Source of the DNA: Paramagnetospirillum kuznetsovii
GTDB lineage: Bacteria; Pseudomonadota; Alphaproteobacteria; Rhodospirillales; Magnetospirillaceae
Assembly (NCBI RefSeq): GCF_003284725.1
Contig: NZ_PGTO01000002.1
Coordinates: 310,001 to 374,000 of the forward strand
Reading direction: 5' to 3'
DNA: 64,000 nucleotides
Under the pieces are notes generated by a model, which searched no databases, was not told where the DNA came from, and saw only the letters and a program-made list of their open reading frames with translations. Each line of letters begins with the position of its first letter. Position 1 is the first letter of the stretch. The translations under genes were made by a program, and so were the position numbers. Below are positions 56,517 to 64,000 of the stretch, piece by piece.

Positions 56517-57245
56517 TCAGCTCCTCTTCTCTTCGAGCTTGGCGGCCCAATCGCACAGATGGCGGTGCTCGCGCGGCGTGTCGGTCTGGTTGCGGGTCGG
56601 GCTGAAGAACAGGCCCGGCGCGTGCAACAGCTTGGAGAACGGGAAGATGATCATCAGGGCGGCCACCAGCAGTAGATGCACCGCCAGCAGCGGATCAGTG
56701 GGCAGCGGCCGCAGCTCGAAGCCCATCAATCCGGTGAAGAAGGCCTTCACCGCCACGATATCGGTGTGAACAAGGCATTTCATGGCCATGCCGCTGGCGC
56801 CGATGGCGATCAGCAGCACCAGCATCAGGATGTCGGACTTTCCGGTGATGTAGCGGATGCGTTCGATCACCACGCGCCGCGCCAACAGCAGCAGCAATCC
56901 GGCCACCATGGCGAGACCGGCGGGCTGGGCCAGGGGCTGGACCAGGGCGACCAGCGGGCCGACCGAGGTCTCGAAATAGCGGACGTGGCGGATCAGCACC
57001 ACCGCCAGGCCGAGATGAAAGATCATGGCGAACAGCCAGAGCGGCTTGTTGCCCTTGAACAGGCTTTCGAACATCAGGGCTTCGCGGCCAAGGCGAAAGG
57101 CGACGCCCGGCTTGGTCAGCGGCGCCGGGGTGGTGGGAATCTTCAGCGGCGCCGGGGTGCGGGCGTACTGGGCGATCTTGAGGCCCAGTCCGACGACCAT
57201 CACCAGGGTGGCGACCATGAAAAGAATGGCGAAGAAGATCGTCAC
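56517..57245 (-). CDS. dsrM: DsrM, NarI-like membrane cytochrome b
   Basis: Membrane diheme cytochrome b subunit, 242 residues with about five spans, NarI family. Candidate heme histidines lie in FHLGLAVVLIRHVRYF (about residues 77-92) and VHLLLVAALMIIFPFSKLLH (about 190-210). The start is GTG at 57245 with GAGGGA upstream. A REP-type hairpin pair lies between dsrC and this gene, so the start region sits just after a strong stem. Confidence 0.94.
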   Translation of the reverse strand: MTIFFAILFMVATLVMVVGLGLKIAQYARTPAPLKIPTTPAPLTKPGVAFRLGREALMFESLFKGNKPLWLFAMIFHLGLAVVLIRHVRYFETSVGPLVALVQPLAQPAGLAMVAGLLLLLARRVVIERIRYITGKSDILMLVLLIAIGASGMAMKCLVHTDIVAVKAFFTGLMGFELRPLPTDPLLAVHLLLVAALMIIFPFSKLLHAPGLFFSPTRNQTDTPREHRHLCDWAAKLEEKRS

Positions 57246-57259
57246 GAGTCCCTCACGTC

Positions 57260-57320
57260 GGAGCGCGGGCGTCCCGCCCGCTGGTCCCGGAAAAGGAGGC
57301 GGGCGGGACGCCCGCGCTCC
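57260..57320. repeat. REP-like hairpin pair (locus 3) between dsrC and dsrM
   Basis: GGAGC plus GCGGGCGTCCCGCCCGC (57260-57281) faces GCGGGCGGGACGCCCGC plus GCTCC (57299-57320), 17 bases apart. The two halves can pair with each other or form separate hairpins. Same design as the loci at 16558, 38905 and 62550. Confidence 0.88.
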
Positions 57321-57330
57321 GGGGAATCGG

Positions 57331-57663
57331 TTACACGCAGCCGGTCGGCTTGGGCAGGCCGGCGATCTTGCACGCCTGCTTGCCGGGGCCGTAGGGGAAC
57401 AGCTCGTAGAGATACTTGTTGTTGCCCTTGTCGGGGCCCATCTTCTTGGCGATGGCCTTGGTGAGCACGCGCACGGCCGGGGCGATCTGGTACTCGGCGT
57501 AGTATTCGCGCAGGAAATTGACCACTTCCCAATGCTCGGGCGTGAGCGCGATGCCCTCGTCCTTGGCGATCTGGCCGGCCAGATCCTCGTTCCAATCGTT
57601 GATATTGATCAGGAAGCCTTCTTCATCGGCCTCGATGCTGGCGCCGTTGGTGGTGTAAGCCAT
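57331..57663 (-). CDS. dsrC: DsrC, sulfur-carrier protein
   Basis: Small TusE/DsrC protein, 110 residues, that carries sulfur from DsrEFH to DsrAB and interacts with DsrK. Both functional cysteines are present in the C-terminal arm: the penultimate Cys (PTGCV) and the one 11 residues before it (QACKIAG), which separates true DsrC from TusE-like forms. The insertion loop KGNNKYLYELFPYGP is also typical. ATG at 57663. Confidence 0.97.
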   Translation of the reverse strand: MAYTTNGASIEADEEGFLININDWNEDLAGQIAKDEGIALTPEHWEVVNFLREYYAEYQIAPAVRVLTKAIAKKMGPDKGNNKYLYELFPYGPGKQACKIAGLPKPTGCV

Positions 57664-57706
57664 GGTCGAACCTCTCCTCTGGTGTCTTTCTAAATTGCCC
57701 CGATAG

Positions 57707-58015
57707 TCACAGCCAGGCGTTGACCGCCTTGTTCTGTGCCGCCAAATCCACAAACCCGCCGTAATCCACGACGGTCACGCCCGCGACCACATTGGCGGGG
57801 TCGAAGCCCCGCGCCTTCAGATCCGGTCCCAGGACATGAAGGCGGAAGGTCTTGGCCGCATCGGCGATCTTACCCGCGACGGCGGTTCCCGTCATGGCCG
57901 CGAACACGGCGTCCTCGATCAGCAGGATGGCGTCACCCGGCTGGGCATGGCCCAGGCAGGAGTCCAGATTGTTGCGCTCGAAGGGCGATTTGTTGACGGT
58001 GTGCAGAATGCTCAT
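57707..58015 (-). CDS. dsrH: DsrH, sulfurtransferase subunit
   Basis: Subunit of the DsrEFH hexamer (TusB-like), 102 residues: MSILHTVNKSPFERNNLDSC, then GDAILLIEDAVFAA. AAGGAAAC precedes the ATG at 58015. A palindromic repeat of about 87 bases lies between it and dsrF. In-frame sequence upstream of 58015 is repeat-encoded and lacks a start signal, so the protein itself is intact. Confidence 0.95.
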   Translation of the reverse strand: MSILHTVNKSPFERNNLDSCLGHAQPGDAILLIEDAVFAAMTGTAVAGKIADAAKTFRLHVLGPDLKARGFDPANVVAGVTVVDYGGFVDLAAQNKAVNAWL

Positions 58016-58049
58016 CGCTATGTTTCCTTCAAATCTCGTCTTTGCGGCT

Positions 58050-58136
58050 TCACCCCACCCCCGGCCCCTCCCCATCAAGGGGAGGGGAGCTTTATTGTAG
58101 CCCCTCCCCCTCGTGGGGAGGGGGGGGGGGGTCACG
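58050..58136. repeat. GC-rich palindromic repeat, family 3 (copy 2), between dsrF and dsrH
   Basis: In reverse orientation it matches the repeat in dsrJ: shared words include CCCCTTGATGGGGAGGGG and CCCCTCCCC with a GGGGTGGGGTGA edge. It contains a run of 12 consecutive Gs (58120-58131) next to the dsrF stop, where the dsrJ copy has interrupted Gs. Confidence 0.9.
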
Positions 58137-58512
58137 CCGTCAGAACCACGTCCATCTCGCTCATCAGCTTGCCCATATCGGCGCGGCTGATGACTTCGAC
58201 GGGGACCAGCAGGTCGTCCTCGGTCAGGCCGCGCTCGGCCAGTCCCTCGGCTTCCACGTAAAGCTTCTCGATGTCGTAGCCTTCCAGCGCCCGGTAGGTG
58301 GGCGAGAAGTTCTTGACGCCGATCTCCGCCGGGGTCTGGCCCTTCTTGATCTGGTAGATGCCATCGTCGACGAAGGCCAGATGGACATCCTGGTCGAAGG
58401 CGGCCGAGATCAGCACCATTTCCAGCACTTCCAACGCATAGACGGTGCCATGCGGCGGCTTGCGATTGATGAACATGAACTTCTTGACGATTCCGCTATC
58501 CATCTCGTCCAT
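58132..58512 (-). CDS. dsrF: DsrF, sulfurtransferase subunit
   Basis: Subunit of DsrEFH (TusC-like), 126 residues: KFMFINRKPPHGTVYALEVL, then ISAAFDQDVHLAFVDDGIYQ are family hallmarks. The ATG at 58512 lies four bases after the dsrE stop with a G-rich site upstream; an ATG three codons later is an alternative. The stop touches the poly-G end of the repeat at 58050. Confidence 0.95.
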   Translation of the reverse strand: MDEMDSGIVKKFMFINRKPPHGTVYALEVLEMVLISAAFDQDVHLAFVDDGIYQIKKGQTPAEIGVKNFSPTYRALEGYDIEKLYVEAEGLAERGLTEDDLLVPVEVISRADMGKLMSEMDVVLTA

Positions 58513-58516
58513 GGCT

Positions 58517-58876
58517 TCAATCCCCAAAAGTCACGATGCGGTCGGCCTGAATGCCGGACTCGATCAACTGGCCCAGACCCGAAATACGGAAGCCGGGGGC
58601 AAGATTGCCGTCGACGATGCCGCGGCGCAGACCGGCGGCGACGCAAACCACCAGATCGACCTTGTGATCCTCGGCCAGCTTCTGCCAGTTCTTGGTCACG
58701 TTGCGGTCGTCGCTGGGCGGCTGGCCCAGGCTGGTGGCGTTGTTGACGCCGTCGTAATAGAAGAACACCCGGAAGATCTCGTGTCCCTTTTCCAGCGCCG
58801 CCTTGGCGAACTGGAAGGCGGAGTCCGAGGCCTGATGGTTATAGGGGCCTTCGTTGACCAGAATGCCGAACTTCAT
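58517..58876 (-). CDS. dsrE: DsrE, sulfurtransferase subunit with active Cys
   Basis: Catalytic subunit of DsrEFH, 119 residues (TusD-like). The conserved sulfur-carrying Cys is in LVVCVAAGLRRG (about residue 78). The N-terminus KFGILVNEGPYNHQASDSAF matches the family. This hexamer passes sulfur to DsrC, and its presence marks the oxidative form of the pathway. Confidence 0.96.
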   Translation of the reverse strand: MKFGILVNEGPYNHQASDSAFQFAKAALEKGHEIFRVFFYYDGVNNATSLGQPPSDDRNVTKNWQKLAEDHKVDLVVCVAAGLRRGIVDGNLAPGFRISGLGQLIESGIQADRIVTFGD

Positions 58877-58888
58877 GTCTCGCCCCTC

Positions 58889-59959
58889 TTAGAAATGCAG
58901 GTGCGCCGAAGCGTTGAGATTGGCGCGGCCGCCGCGCCAGGTGTCCACGTGGTACTTGGTGAACGGCAGGTCGGTCATCTCGAAGAAGCGCGGCCAGCCG
59001 ATGCGCTCGATCCACTCGCCCATGCGCTCCCACGGGCGGGCATCGGCCTTGTAGGTGGCCAGGATCTTCTTGACCACCTCGGCCACTTCCGGCCAGCGCG
59101 GCGCGTTGTTGGGCAGGCCCGCGGCCACCAGCTTATGGAACATGGGCTTGGAGCGGGTCGAGGAATGCTTGCCGCCGACCCAGATGGCGATCTTGGAATT
59201 GACCGGGTCGTTGATCTGCATGGGCGGGCAGGGCGGATAGCAGGCGCCGCAGCACACGCACTTCTTCTCGTCCACTTCCAGGCTCGGCTTGCCGTCCACC
59301 AGGGCGGGGCGAATGGCGGCCACCGGGCAGCGGGCGATGACGGCGGGGCGTTCGCAGACGCCCGACACCAGCGCGTGGTTGATCACCGGCGGCTTGGTGT
59401 GCTGGACGTTGATGGCGATGTCGCCCTGGCCGCCGCAGTTGATCTGGCAGCAGCTGGTGGTGATCTTGACCCGGTTGGGCATGTCCTCGTTCTTGAACTC
59501 GTCGACCAGTTCGTCCATCAGCGCCTTGACCACGCCCGAAGCGTCGGTGCCGGGGATATCGCAGTGCAGCCAGCCCTGGGTGTGGCTGATGAAGCCCACC
59601 GAATTGCCGGTGCCGCCGACGGGGAAGCCCGCCTTCTCCAGGGTCTCGATCAGCGGCTTGACCTGCGTCTCGTCGGTGGTCATGAACTCGACCGAGGAAC
59701 GGGTGGTGAAGCGCAGGTGACCCTCGCAGAACTTATCGGCGATGTCGCACAGGGTGCGGATGGTGAAAACGTCCATCTGGCGCTGGGTACCGGCCTTGAC
59801 GGTATAGACCGCCTCGCCCGATTCGGACACATGGCGCAGCACGCCTGCCTGGGGCCGGTCGTGCCAGGCCCATTTGCCGTAATTGCGGACCAGGGCCGGA
59901 TGCATGAACTGCTTGGAGTCCGGCACGCCGGTTTCGTTGGGACGACGAAGTTCGCTCAT
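58889..59959 (-). CDS. dsrB: Dissimilatory sulfite reductase beta subunit (reverse type)
   Basis: Beta subunit of the siroheme sulfite reductase, 356 residues. Siroheme/[4Fe-4S] cysteines appear in TTSCCQINCGGQGDIAI (about residue 165-180) and a later Cys in IARCPVAAIRP. The inserted ferredoxin domain has CVCCGACYPPCPPMQ (about 225). ATG at 59959, 13 bases after dsrA. Reverse operation (sulfide to sulfite) is inferred from dsrEFH and dsrL and from the absence of dsrD. Confidence 0.97.
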   Translation of the reverse strand: MSELRRPNETGVPDSKQFMHPALVRNYGKWAWHDRPQAGVLRHVSESGEAVYTVKAGTQRQMDVFTIRTLCDIADKFCEGHLRFTTRSSVEFMTTDETQVKPLIETLEKAGFPVGGTGNSVGFISHTQGWLHCDIPGTDASGVVKALMDELVDEFKNEDMPNRVKITTSCCQINCGGQGDIAINVQHTKPPVINHALVSGVCERPAVIARCPVAAIRPALVDGKPSLEVDEKKCVCCGACYPPCPPMQINDPVNSKIAIWVGGKHSSTRSKPMFHKLVAAGLPNNAPRWPEVAEVVKKILATYKADARPWERMGEWIERIGWPRFFEMTDLPFTKYHVDTWRGGRANLNASAHLHF

Positions 59960-59972
59960 AGCCTGTCTCTCC

Positions 59973-61223
59973 CTACTCAGCCGCGCTGGACTTGGTTTCG
60001 TTCCACTTGCGCACTTCTTCGTCCCAACCGTCGGTGCGGACATAGGAGTTGGTGCGCGGCTGGCTGATCATGTTGACGTCCAGCGGCAGGTCCAGGCCTT
60101 CCAGATAGTTGGCCAGACCGATGCGCTCGATCATTTCGCCGGTGCGTTCGTGCTCCAGCGCGTTGTCGGCGAAGAAGTCGAGCATGGCATGGCCAAGCTC
60201 CACCAGCTTCTCGAAGTCTTCCTCGGTCTCCATCTTCATGAAGGGGACCAGAACGGTGCCCATCAGATCGCCGATCTTGAGCGTGCGCTTGCCGCCCACC
60301 AGGATGGCGATGCCGCGATCCTTGCCGGGCTTCAAGGCCTTGGTGCAGACGTTGATGCAGTGCATGCAGCGCACGCAGGACTTGTTGTCCACGTCCAATG
60401 TGTCGTCGTCGTTCAGCCCCAGCGCCTGGGTCGGGCACATGCGGATGACCTGATTGATGAATTCCTTGCGGCCCAGTTGCTTGACCTTGGCCTTCACCTC
60501 GGTCTGGTCCACCTGCATGTCGTCGCGCCAGGTGCCCAGCACGGCCACGTCGGCGCGCTGGGTGGCGTTGGCGCAGTCGTTGGCGCAGCCCGAGAACTTG
60601 AACTTCATCTTATAGGGCAGCGAGGGGCGGTGAATGTCGTCGGTGAAGCTGTTGATGATGGACTTATGGGCCGTCAGGGTGTCGTAGCAGGCCTGCTCGC
60701 AGCGGGCCGGACCGACGCAGCTGGCCGCCGTGCGAACGCCCGCGCCCGCACCGCCCATGTCGAAGCCCATGCCGTTCAGCTTGTCCCAGGCGGGCTGCAC
60801 CTGCTCGGTGCGGCAGCCCTGGAACATGATGTCGCCGCTCTGGCCATGCAGGGCGATCAGGCCCGAGCCGTGCTCTTCCCAGATGTCGCACATCTCGCGC
60901 AGCGTCTTGGTGTCGTAGAAGAAGCCCGGCGCGGGCATGATGCGCAGCGTGTGGAATTCCGAGGATTCAGGGAACTGGGACGCCACTTCCGAGAAGCGGG
61001 CGATGACGCCAGCGCCATAGCCGAACACGCCGACGGTGCCGCCCTTCCAATAGCCCTTGCGGGTCTGGTAGCTGTGCTCCAACTGGCCCAGCAGACCCTT
61101 CATGATCTCGGCATTGGGCTTGCCCTCGGACTTGGCCAGCCGCTTCAGTCCGGTGACGAAACTGGGCCACGGGCCTTTTTCAAGCTCGTCCAGCATCGGC
61201 GTGGAGGGCAATTTCTTCGACAT
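59973..61223 (-). CDS. dsrA: Dissimilatory sulfite reductase alpha subunit (reverse type)
   Basis: Alpha subunit, 416 residues, first gene of the operon. Siroheme/[4Fe-4S] cysteines: SCVGPARCEQACYD (about residue 167-180) and FSGCANDCANATQ (about 208). The ferredoxin domain is seen as CVRCMHCINVCTKAL (about 287). AAGGGAGCG precedes the ATG at 61223. The 230-base region to the divergent dioxygenase should hold the operon promoter. Confidence 0.98.
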   Translation of the reverse strand: MSKKLPSTPMLDELEKGPWPSFVTGLKRLAKSEGKPNAEIMKGLLGQLEHSYQTRKGYWKGGTVGVFGYGAGVIARFSEVASQFPESSEFHTLRIMPAPGFFYDTKTLREMCDIWEEHGSGLIALHGQSGDIMFQGCRTEQVQPAWDKLNGMGFDMGGAGAGVRTAASCVGPARCEQACYDTLTAHKSIINSFTDDIHRPSLPYKMKFKFSGCANDCANATQRADVAVLGTWRDDMQVDQTEVKAKVKQLGRKEFINQVIRMCPTQALGLNDDDTLDVDNKSCVRCMHCINVCTKALKPGKDRGIAILVGGKRTLKIGDLMGTVLVPFMKMETEEDFEKLVELGHAMLDFFADNALEHERTGEMIERIGLANYLEGLDLPLDVNMISQPRTNSYVRTDGWDEEVRKWNETKSSAAE

Positions 61224-61257
61224 CGCGTTTCGCTCCCTTACCCGTATCCGCTCATAG

Positions 61258-61287
61258 GCCGCACATCGCCCTTCGGCGTGATGCGGC
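61258..61287. promoter_or_regulatory. Stable hairpin in the dsrA upstream region
   Basis: GCCGC, ATC and GCC at 61258-61270 pair with GGC and GATGCGGC ending at 61287, around a CTTC loop, with two small bulges. It starts 35 bases before the dsrA ATG on the minus strand and could be an operator or a leader-RNA hairpin. No T-run follows, so it is not a typical terminator. Confidence 0.5.
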
Positions 61288-61453
61288 CGTTTGCCGTCAT
61301 TGATTTCCGATGGAAGCGTGCTTCCTGGAACCGTCCCTGATTTCGGGGTCGTTGGTTGGCGCCCCATTACATTAAGGGATCATAATATTATGGGCGGCGA
61401 TGATCCAAGTGGATTCTTTAGAAAAATCGCATGAAAATGGGGACGGAGGAAAA

Positions 61454-62323
61454 ATGCACGGAATCCCAGGGGTTTTTAATCTCGACGACGGTTTGGCCTA
61501 TGGCCGGTGGCGCGATGCAAAGGTCGCGGATCAACCGGCGGCGGTCGGCGATCTGGTGGTGGCGGTGTCGGCCATCTCCGCCCCGACCTCGTCGGAGCGC
61601 GCGGCGTTGCGCGATCGCATCGGACGCTGGTCCATGGCGGTCTATGCCGAATCACCCCAGCGGGGGCGGGACGACAAGGCGGCCCTGAAGGCCTTGGCCG
61701 CCGGGTTTGGCCTAAGCTCCATCGATGCCAATCAACTGGCCGACGATGACGGCGTGACCCCCCTTGCCGTCCATCGCGAGGGGGCTCGGTCGCGCTATAT
61801 TCCCTATACCGAGCGTCCCATCACCTGGCATACGGACGGCTATTATAATACGCCAGGGCGGACCGTGCGGTCCCTGCTGCTGCATTGCGCAAGTCCGGCG
61901 GCCCACGGCGGCGCCAACCGGCTGATGGATGTGGAGATGCTCTATATCCTGCTGCGCGAGGAGGATCCGGACCTGATCCGGGTCTTGATGGCGCCGGACG
62001 CCATGACCATTCCCGGCAACGACGAGGAAGGCATGCGGCGCCCCGCCACGGTGGGGCCGGTGTTCTCGGTGGATGCGGGCGGCCATCTTCACATGCGCTA
62101 CACGGCGCGCGCGCGCAATGTGGAATGGTCCGAGGCGGCCCGCCCGGCCGCCGAGGCCATCCGGCGTCATCTGGACGCGCCGTCGCCTTATATATTCGAA
62201 CACATCTTGCAGGCGGGCCAGGGATTGATCGCCAACAACCCGCTGCACACCCGCGAGCCCTTCACCGACGATCCCGCCCGCCCGCGCCTTTTGTATCGGG
62301 CGCGCTATCACGAGAGGATTTAG
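61454..62323 (+). CDS. TauD/TfdA-like Fe(II)/2-oxoglutarate dioxygenase
   Basis: A 289-residue non-heme iron oxygenase. The 2-His-1-Asp metal triad is visible as WHTDGYY (His and Asp, about residue 126) and NNPLHTREPF (distal His, near 265), with the Arg in PRLLYRARYH as a 2-oxoglutarate ligand candidate. This group includes taurine, clavaminate and gamma-butyrobetaine oxygenases; the substrate is open. The ATG at 61454 has GGAGGAAA upstream, better than ATGs at 61400 or 61430. It is divergent from dsrA and directly followed by a small gene. Confidence 0.88.
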   Translation: MHGIPGVFNLDDGLAYGRWRDAKVADQPAAVGDLVVAVSAISAPTSSERAALRDRIGRWSMAVYAESPQRGRDDKAALKALAAGFGLSSIDANQLADDDGVTPLAVHREGARSRYIPYTERPITWHTDGYYNTPGRTVRSLLLHCASPAAHGGANRLMDVEMLYILLREEDPDLIRVLMAPDAMTIPGNDEEGMRRPATVGPVFSVDAGGHLHMRYTARARNVEWSEAARPAAEAIRRHLDAPSPYIFEHILQAGQGLIANNPLHTREPFTDDPARPRLLYRARYHERI

Positions 62324-62548
62324 ATGACCGACGACATCAAGCACCCGGAAGAGACGGTGACAACCCTGGCGGTCATCGACGCCCCGTGGAGCCGCGAGAT
62401 CACCCTGCAAAAGGTCGAACACGACAGCGGTCTCGGCATCCTTCGCATGCGGATCAAGGAAGGCCGCGCCCGCTTCACCATCATCGATCTGGACCAGCCG
62501 ACGGTGGACAAGATGATGGGCGTGATGGGGGCGTGGTCAGGGAGATGA
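62324..62548 (+). CDS. Small protein of unknown function, 74 residues
   Basis: Starts at the ATG immediately after the dioxygenase stop, so it is very likely co-translated. It is a soluble acidic protein with ITLQKVEHDSGLGILRMRIK and RARFTIIDLDQPTVDKMMGV, a beta-beta-alpha-like pattern. I do not recognise a family. The tight link suggests a role with the dioxygenase, perhaps as a small partner. Confidence 0.8.
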   Translation: MTDDIKHPEETVTTLAVIDAPWSREITLQKVEHDSGLGILRMRIKEGRARFTIIDLDQPTVDKMMGVMGAWSGR

Positions 62549-62549
62549 T

Positions 62550-62611
62550 GGAGCGCGGGCGTCCCGCCCGCCTATCCATTTTGCAAATTGCGGGCGGGGC
62601 GCCCGCGCTCC
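62550..62611. repeat. REP-like hairpin pair (locus 4)
   Basis: GGAGC plus GCGGGCGTCCCGCCCGC at 62550 faces GCGGGCGGGGCGCCCGC plus GCTCC ending at 62611, with 18 bases between. It lies between the convergent small gene and the O-GlcNAc transferase gene and may also serve as a two-way terminator. Confidence 0.88.
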
Positions 62612-62614
62612 GGG

Positions 62615-64000
62615 TTAGGGCACGACCAGCCGCTTGGTCTTCTTCCCGGCGCAGGCCTCGGCCCAGATCATCTGGTAGGCCCGCTCCATGTCGGCGATGA
62701 AGCCCTTGGTGTCGAATAGCGGGGTGGTCAGGCGATTGGCCGCCAGCTTGGCCTTGATGGCGGCCAATTGCGCCGGATCGGAGGCGAGGCGCGCCGCCAG
62801 TTCCTCATAGGCGTCGAGATCGGGGCAGATCAGCTCCGGCAGTCCCACATGGGTCAGCAGGCTGGCCGCGACCCGAGCGGCGAACAGGCGGCCCGGCGCG
62901 GTAATCACCGGCACCCCCGCCCACAGGGCGTCGCTGGCGGTCGTATGGGCGTTGTAATACAGCGTGTCCAGGAACAGGTCGGCGTGGCGGTGGCGGGCCA
63001 GATGCTGGTCCTTGGGCAGACGAGCCGCGAAGATCAGCCGGTCGGGATCGACTCCCCCGGTCTCGGCGGCGCGTCTCAGATTGGCGACCATCTCCGGGGT
63101 GCCGCCCAGCAGCCACAGCACGGAACCCGGCACCCGGCTTAAGATACGCATCCAGCGGCCGAACATCTCGGGCTCGATCTTGAAGGCCTGGTTGAAGCAG
63201 CAGAACACGAAGCCCGATGGGGGCAGTCCGCATTCATGACGGCTTGGTCCAGCATGGGAAATGATCTGGTCGCGGTCGTTGGACTGATAGCAATGGGGCA
63301 GCACCGCCACCCGCTCGCTGAAGTCGCTCTCGTGGCCGGGGGGGCAGGTCACCGCGTCCACCAGCGCCCAGTCCATGAACGAAGCGCCGCTGGTGCCGGG
63401 CAATCCAAGCCAGTTCACCGTCACCGGCGCAGGGCGCAATGCGGTCAGGGCCAGCCGGTTGCCCCTTGTATGGACGTTGATGTCCACCAGGATGTCCACA
63501 CCGGCCGCCTGGATGGCCTTGGCGGCGTCCAGGGTGTCCAGCGGGCCAAGCTCCACGAACTGGTCCGACTGCTCGCGCACCAAGCGGCGGTAATCGCTGC
63601 CGTCGTCGGGCTCCAGCGCCAGGGTCACCACCTTGAAGCGCGACCGGTCGTGTCCTGGGAACAATCCCCGCATCAGATGGGTGGTGGGGTGGTCGTGAAA
63701 ATCGGCGGACATATAGCCGATGGTCAGGCGTTCGCGCGGGCCGGGCTTGGGCGTCTTGATAACGGCTTTCAGTGGCGCCGCCTCGGCGCTCACGGTCTCG
63801 GCGCGCTGGCGGGCGAACGCCAGCAATTCCTTGGCGGTCAGCGGCAGCGGGAAGGTCAGCGACATCATGGGGCCGACGGCACCCGGCGCTTTCAAGGCAG
63901 GCCCGATCAATGAGTCCCGCAGTCCCTCCACATCGCGCCAGTCGCAAACGCCGAGCCGAGCCTCGGTCAGCCGCGCCCGCATGGCAAGGTCACTGGGCCG
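62615..64000 (-). CDS. SPINDLY-type O-linked N-acetylglucosamine transferase, C-terminal part
   Basis: GT41-family glycosyltransferase that adds GlcNAc to proteins. About 460 C-terminal residues are visible and the frame stays open to the right edge, so the N-terminal part (normally TPR repeats) is missing. Landmarks are YMSADFHDHPTTHLMRGLFP, VNWLGLPGTSGASFMDW, FCCFNQAFKIEPEMFGRWMR and the UDP-sugar region LFLDTLYYNAHTTASDALWA. Bacterial members often modify flagellar or cell-surface proteins; the target is not shown here. Confidence 0.93.
   Translation of the reverse strand, partial: RPSDLAMRARLTEARLGVCDWRDVEGLRDSLIGPALKAPGAVGPMMSLTFPLPLTAKELLAFARQRAETVSAEAAPLKAVIKTPKPGPRERLTIGYMSADFHDHPTTHLMRGLFPGHDRSRFKVVTLALEPDDGSDYRRLVREQSDQFVELGPLDTLDAAKAIQAAGVDILVDINVHTRGNRLALTALRPAPVTVNWLGLPGTSGASFMDWALVDAVTCPPGHESDFSERVAVLPHCYQSNDRDQIISHAGPSRHECGLPPSGFVFCCFNQAFKIEPEMFGRWMRILSRVPGSVLWLLGGTPEMVANLRRAAETGGVDPDRLIFAARLPKDQHLARHRHADLFLDTLYYNAHTTASDALWAGVPVITAPGRLFAARVAASLLTHVGLPELICPDLDAYEELAARLASDPAQLAAIKAKLAANRLTTPLFDTKGFIADMERAYQMIWAEACAGKKTKRLVVP

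Overview
The window is GC-rich, densely coded and organised in short operons. It looks like an alphaproteobacterium of the Rhodospirillales, most likely Magnetospirillum or a close relative. That placement is an inference from gene content: a complete oxidative-type dsr sulfur cluster, a NasT/NasS-controlled assimilatory nitrate operon, GTP-type PEP carboxykinase, HldE and a PyrB/PyrC' pair. No tRNA, rRNA, CRISPR array, prophage or transposase was found. Mobile-type DNA is limited to small palindromic intergenic repeats.

Layout. 1-5875: the 5' end of gcvT behind a tandem glycine riboswitch, a lipoprotein, ispH, thrB-rnhA, and a minus-strand operon of a secreted protein, a response regulator and a membrane protein. 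6044-16553: nitrate assimilation, with nasT, then a leader holding a sigma-54 promoter, an ANTAR two-hairpin element and a terminator, then nrtA-nrtB-nrtC-nasS-nirB-nirD-nasA. 16611-26714: a class A penicillin-binding protein, slyD-plsY, the pyrB-pyrC' pair, a PIN-type toxin-antitoxin pair, and a tightly overlapping six-gene operon (gst, cupin, cupredoxin, HAD, SIMPL, uracil-DNA glycosylase). 26847-34478: a lipoprotein, pckA, a HugZ-like protein, an XRE regulator, queG, queF and hldE. 34658-43007: a PPP phosphatase, two tandem degenerate GGDEF/EAL-like proteins, an ABC exporter, YajQ, and a histidine kinase with a PhnD-like binding protein. 43270-47722: an Rrf2 regulator divergent from sbp-cysT-cysW-cysA. 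48206-50248: a methyltransferase and an unknown protein. 50372-61223: the minus-strand operon dsrABEFHCMKLJOP. 61454-62548: a divergent TauD-like dioxygenase and a small protein. The right edge cuts a SPINDLY-type O-GlcNAc transferase.

How the parts fit. NasT/NasS probably sense nitrate and release the leader terminator, so that uptake (NrtABC) and reduction (NasA, NirBD) are made only under nitrogen limitation with nitrate present. Two sulfur modules sit about 2.5 kb apart: sulfate import for assimilation (Sbp/CysTWA, next to an Rrf2 regulator), and the reverse dissimilatory pathway. In the latter DsrEFH-DsrC deliver sulfur, DsrAB oxidises it to sulfite, and DsrMKJOP and DsrL carry the electrons.

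The most unusual observations are: a palindromic repeat inserted in frame into the start of dsrJ, with a second inverted copy between dsrF and dsrH; REP-type hairpins with GGAG feet at four loci, one splitting an ABC ATPase/permease junction; the paired degenerate EAL proteins close to YajQ; the readable ANTAR leader; and the dioxygenase divergent from dsrA.
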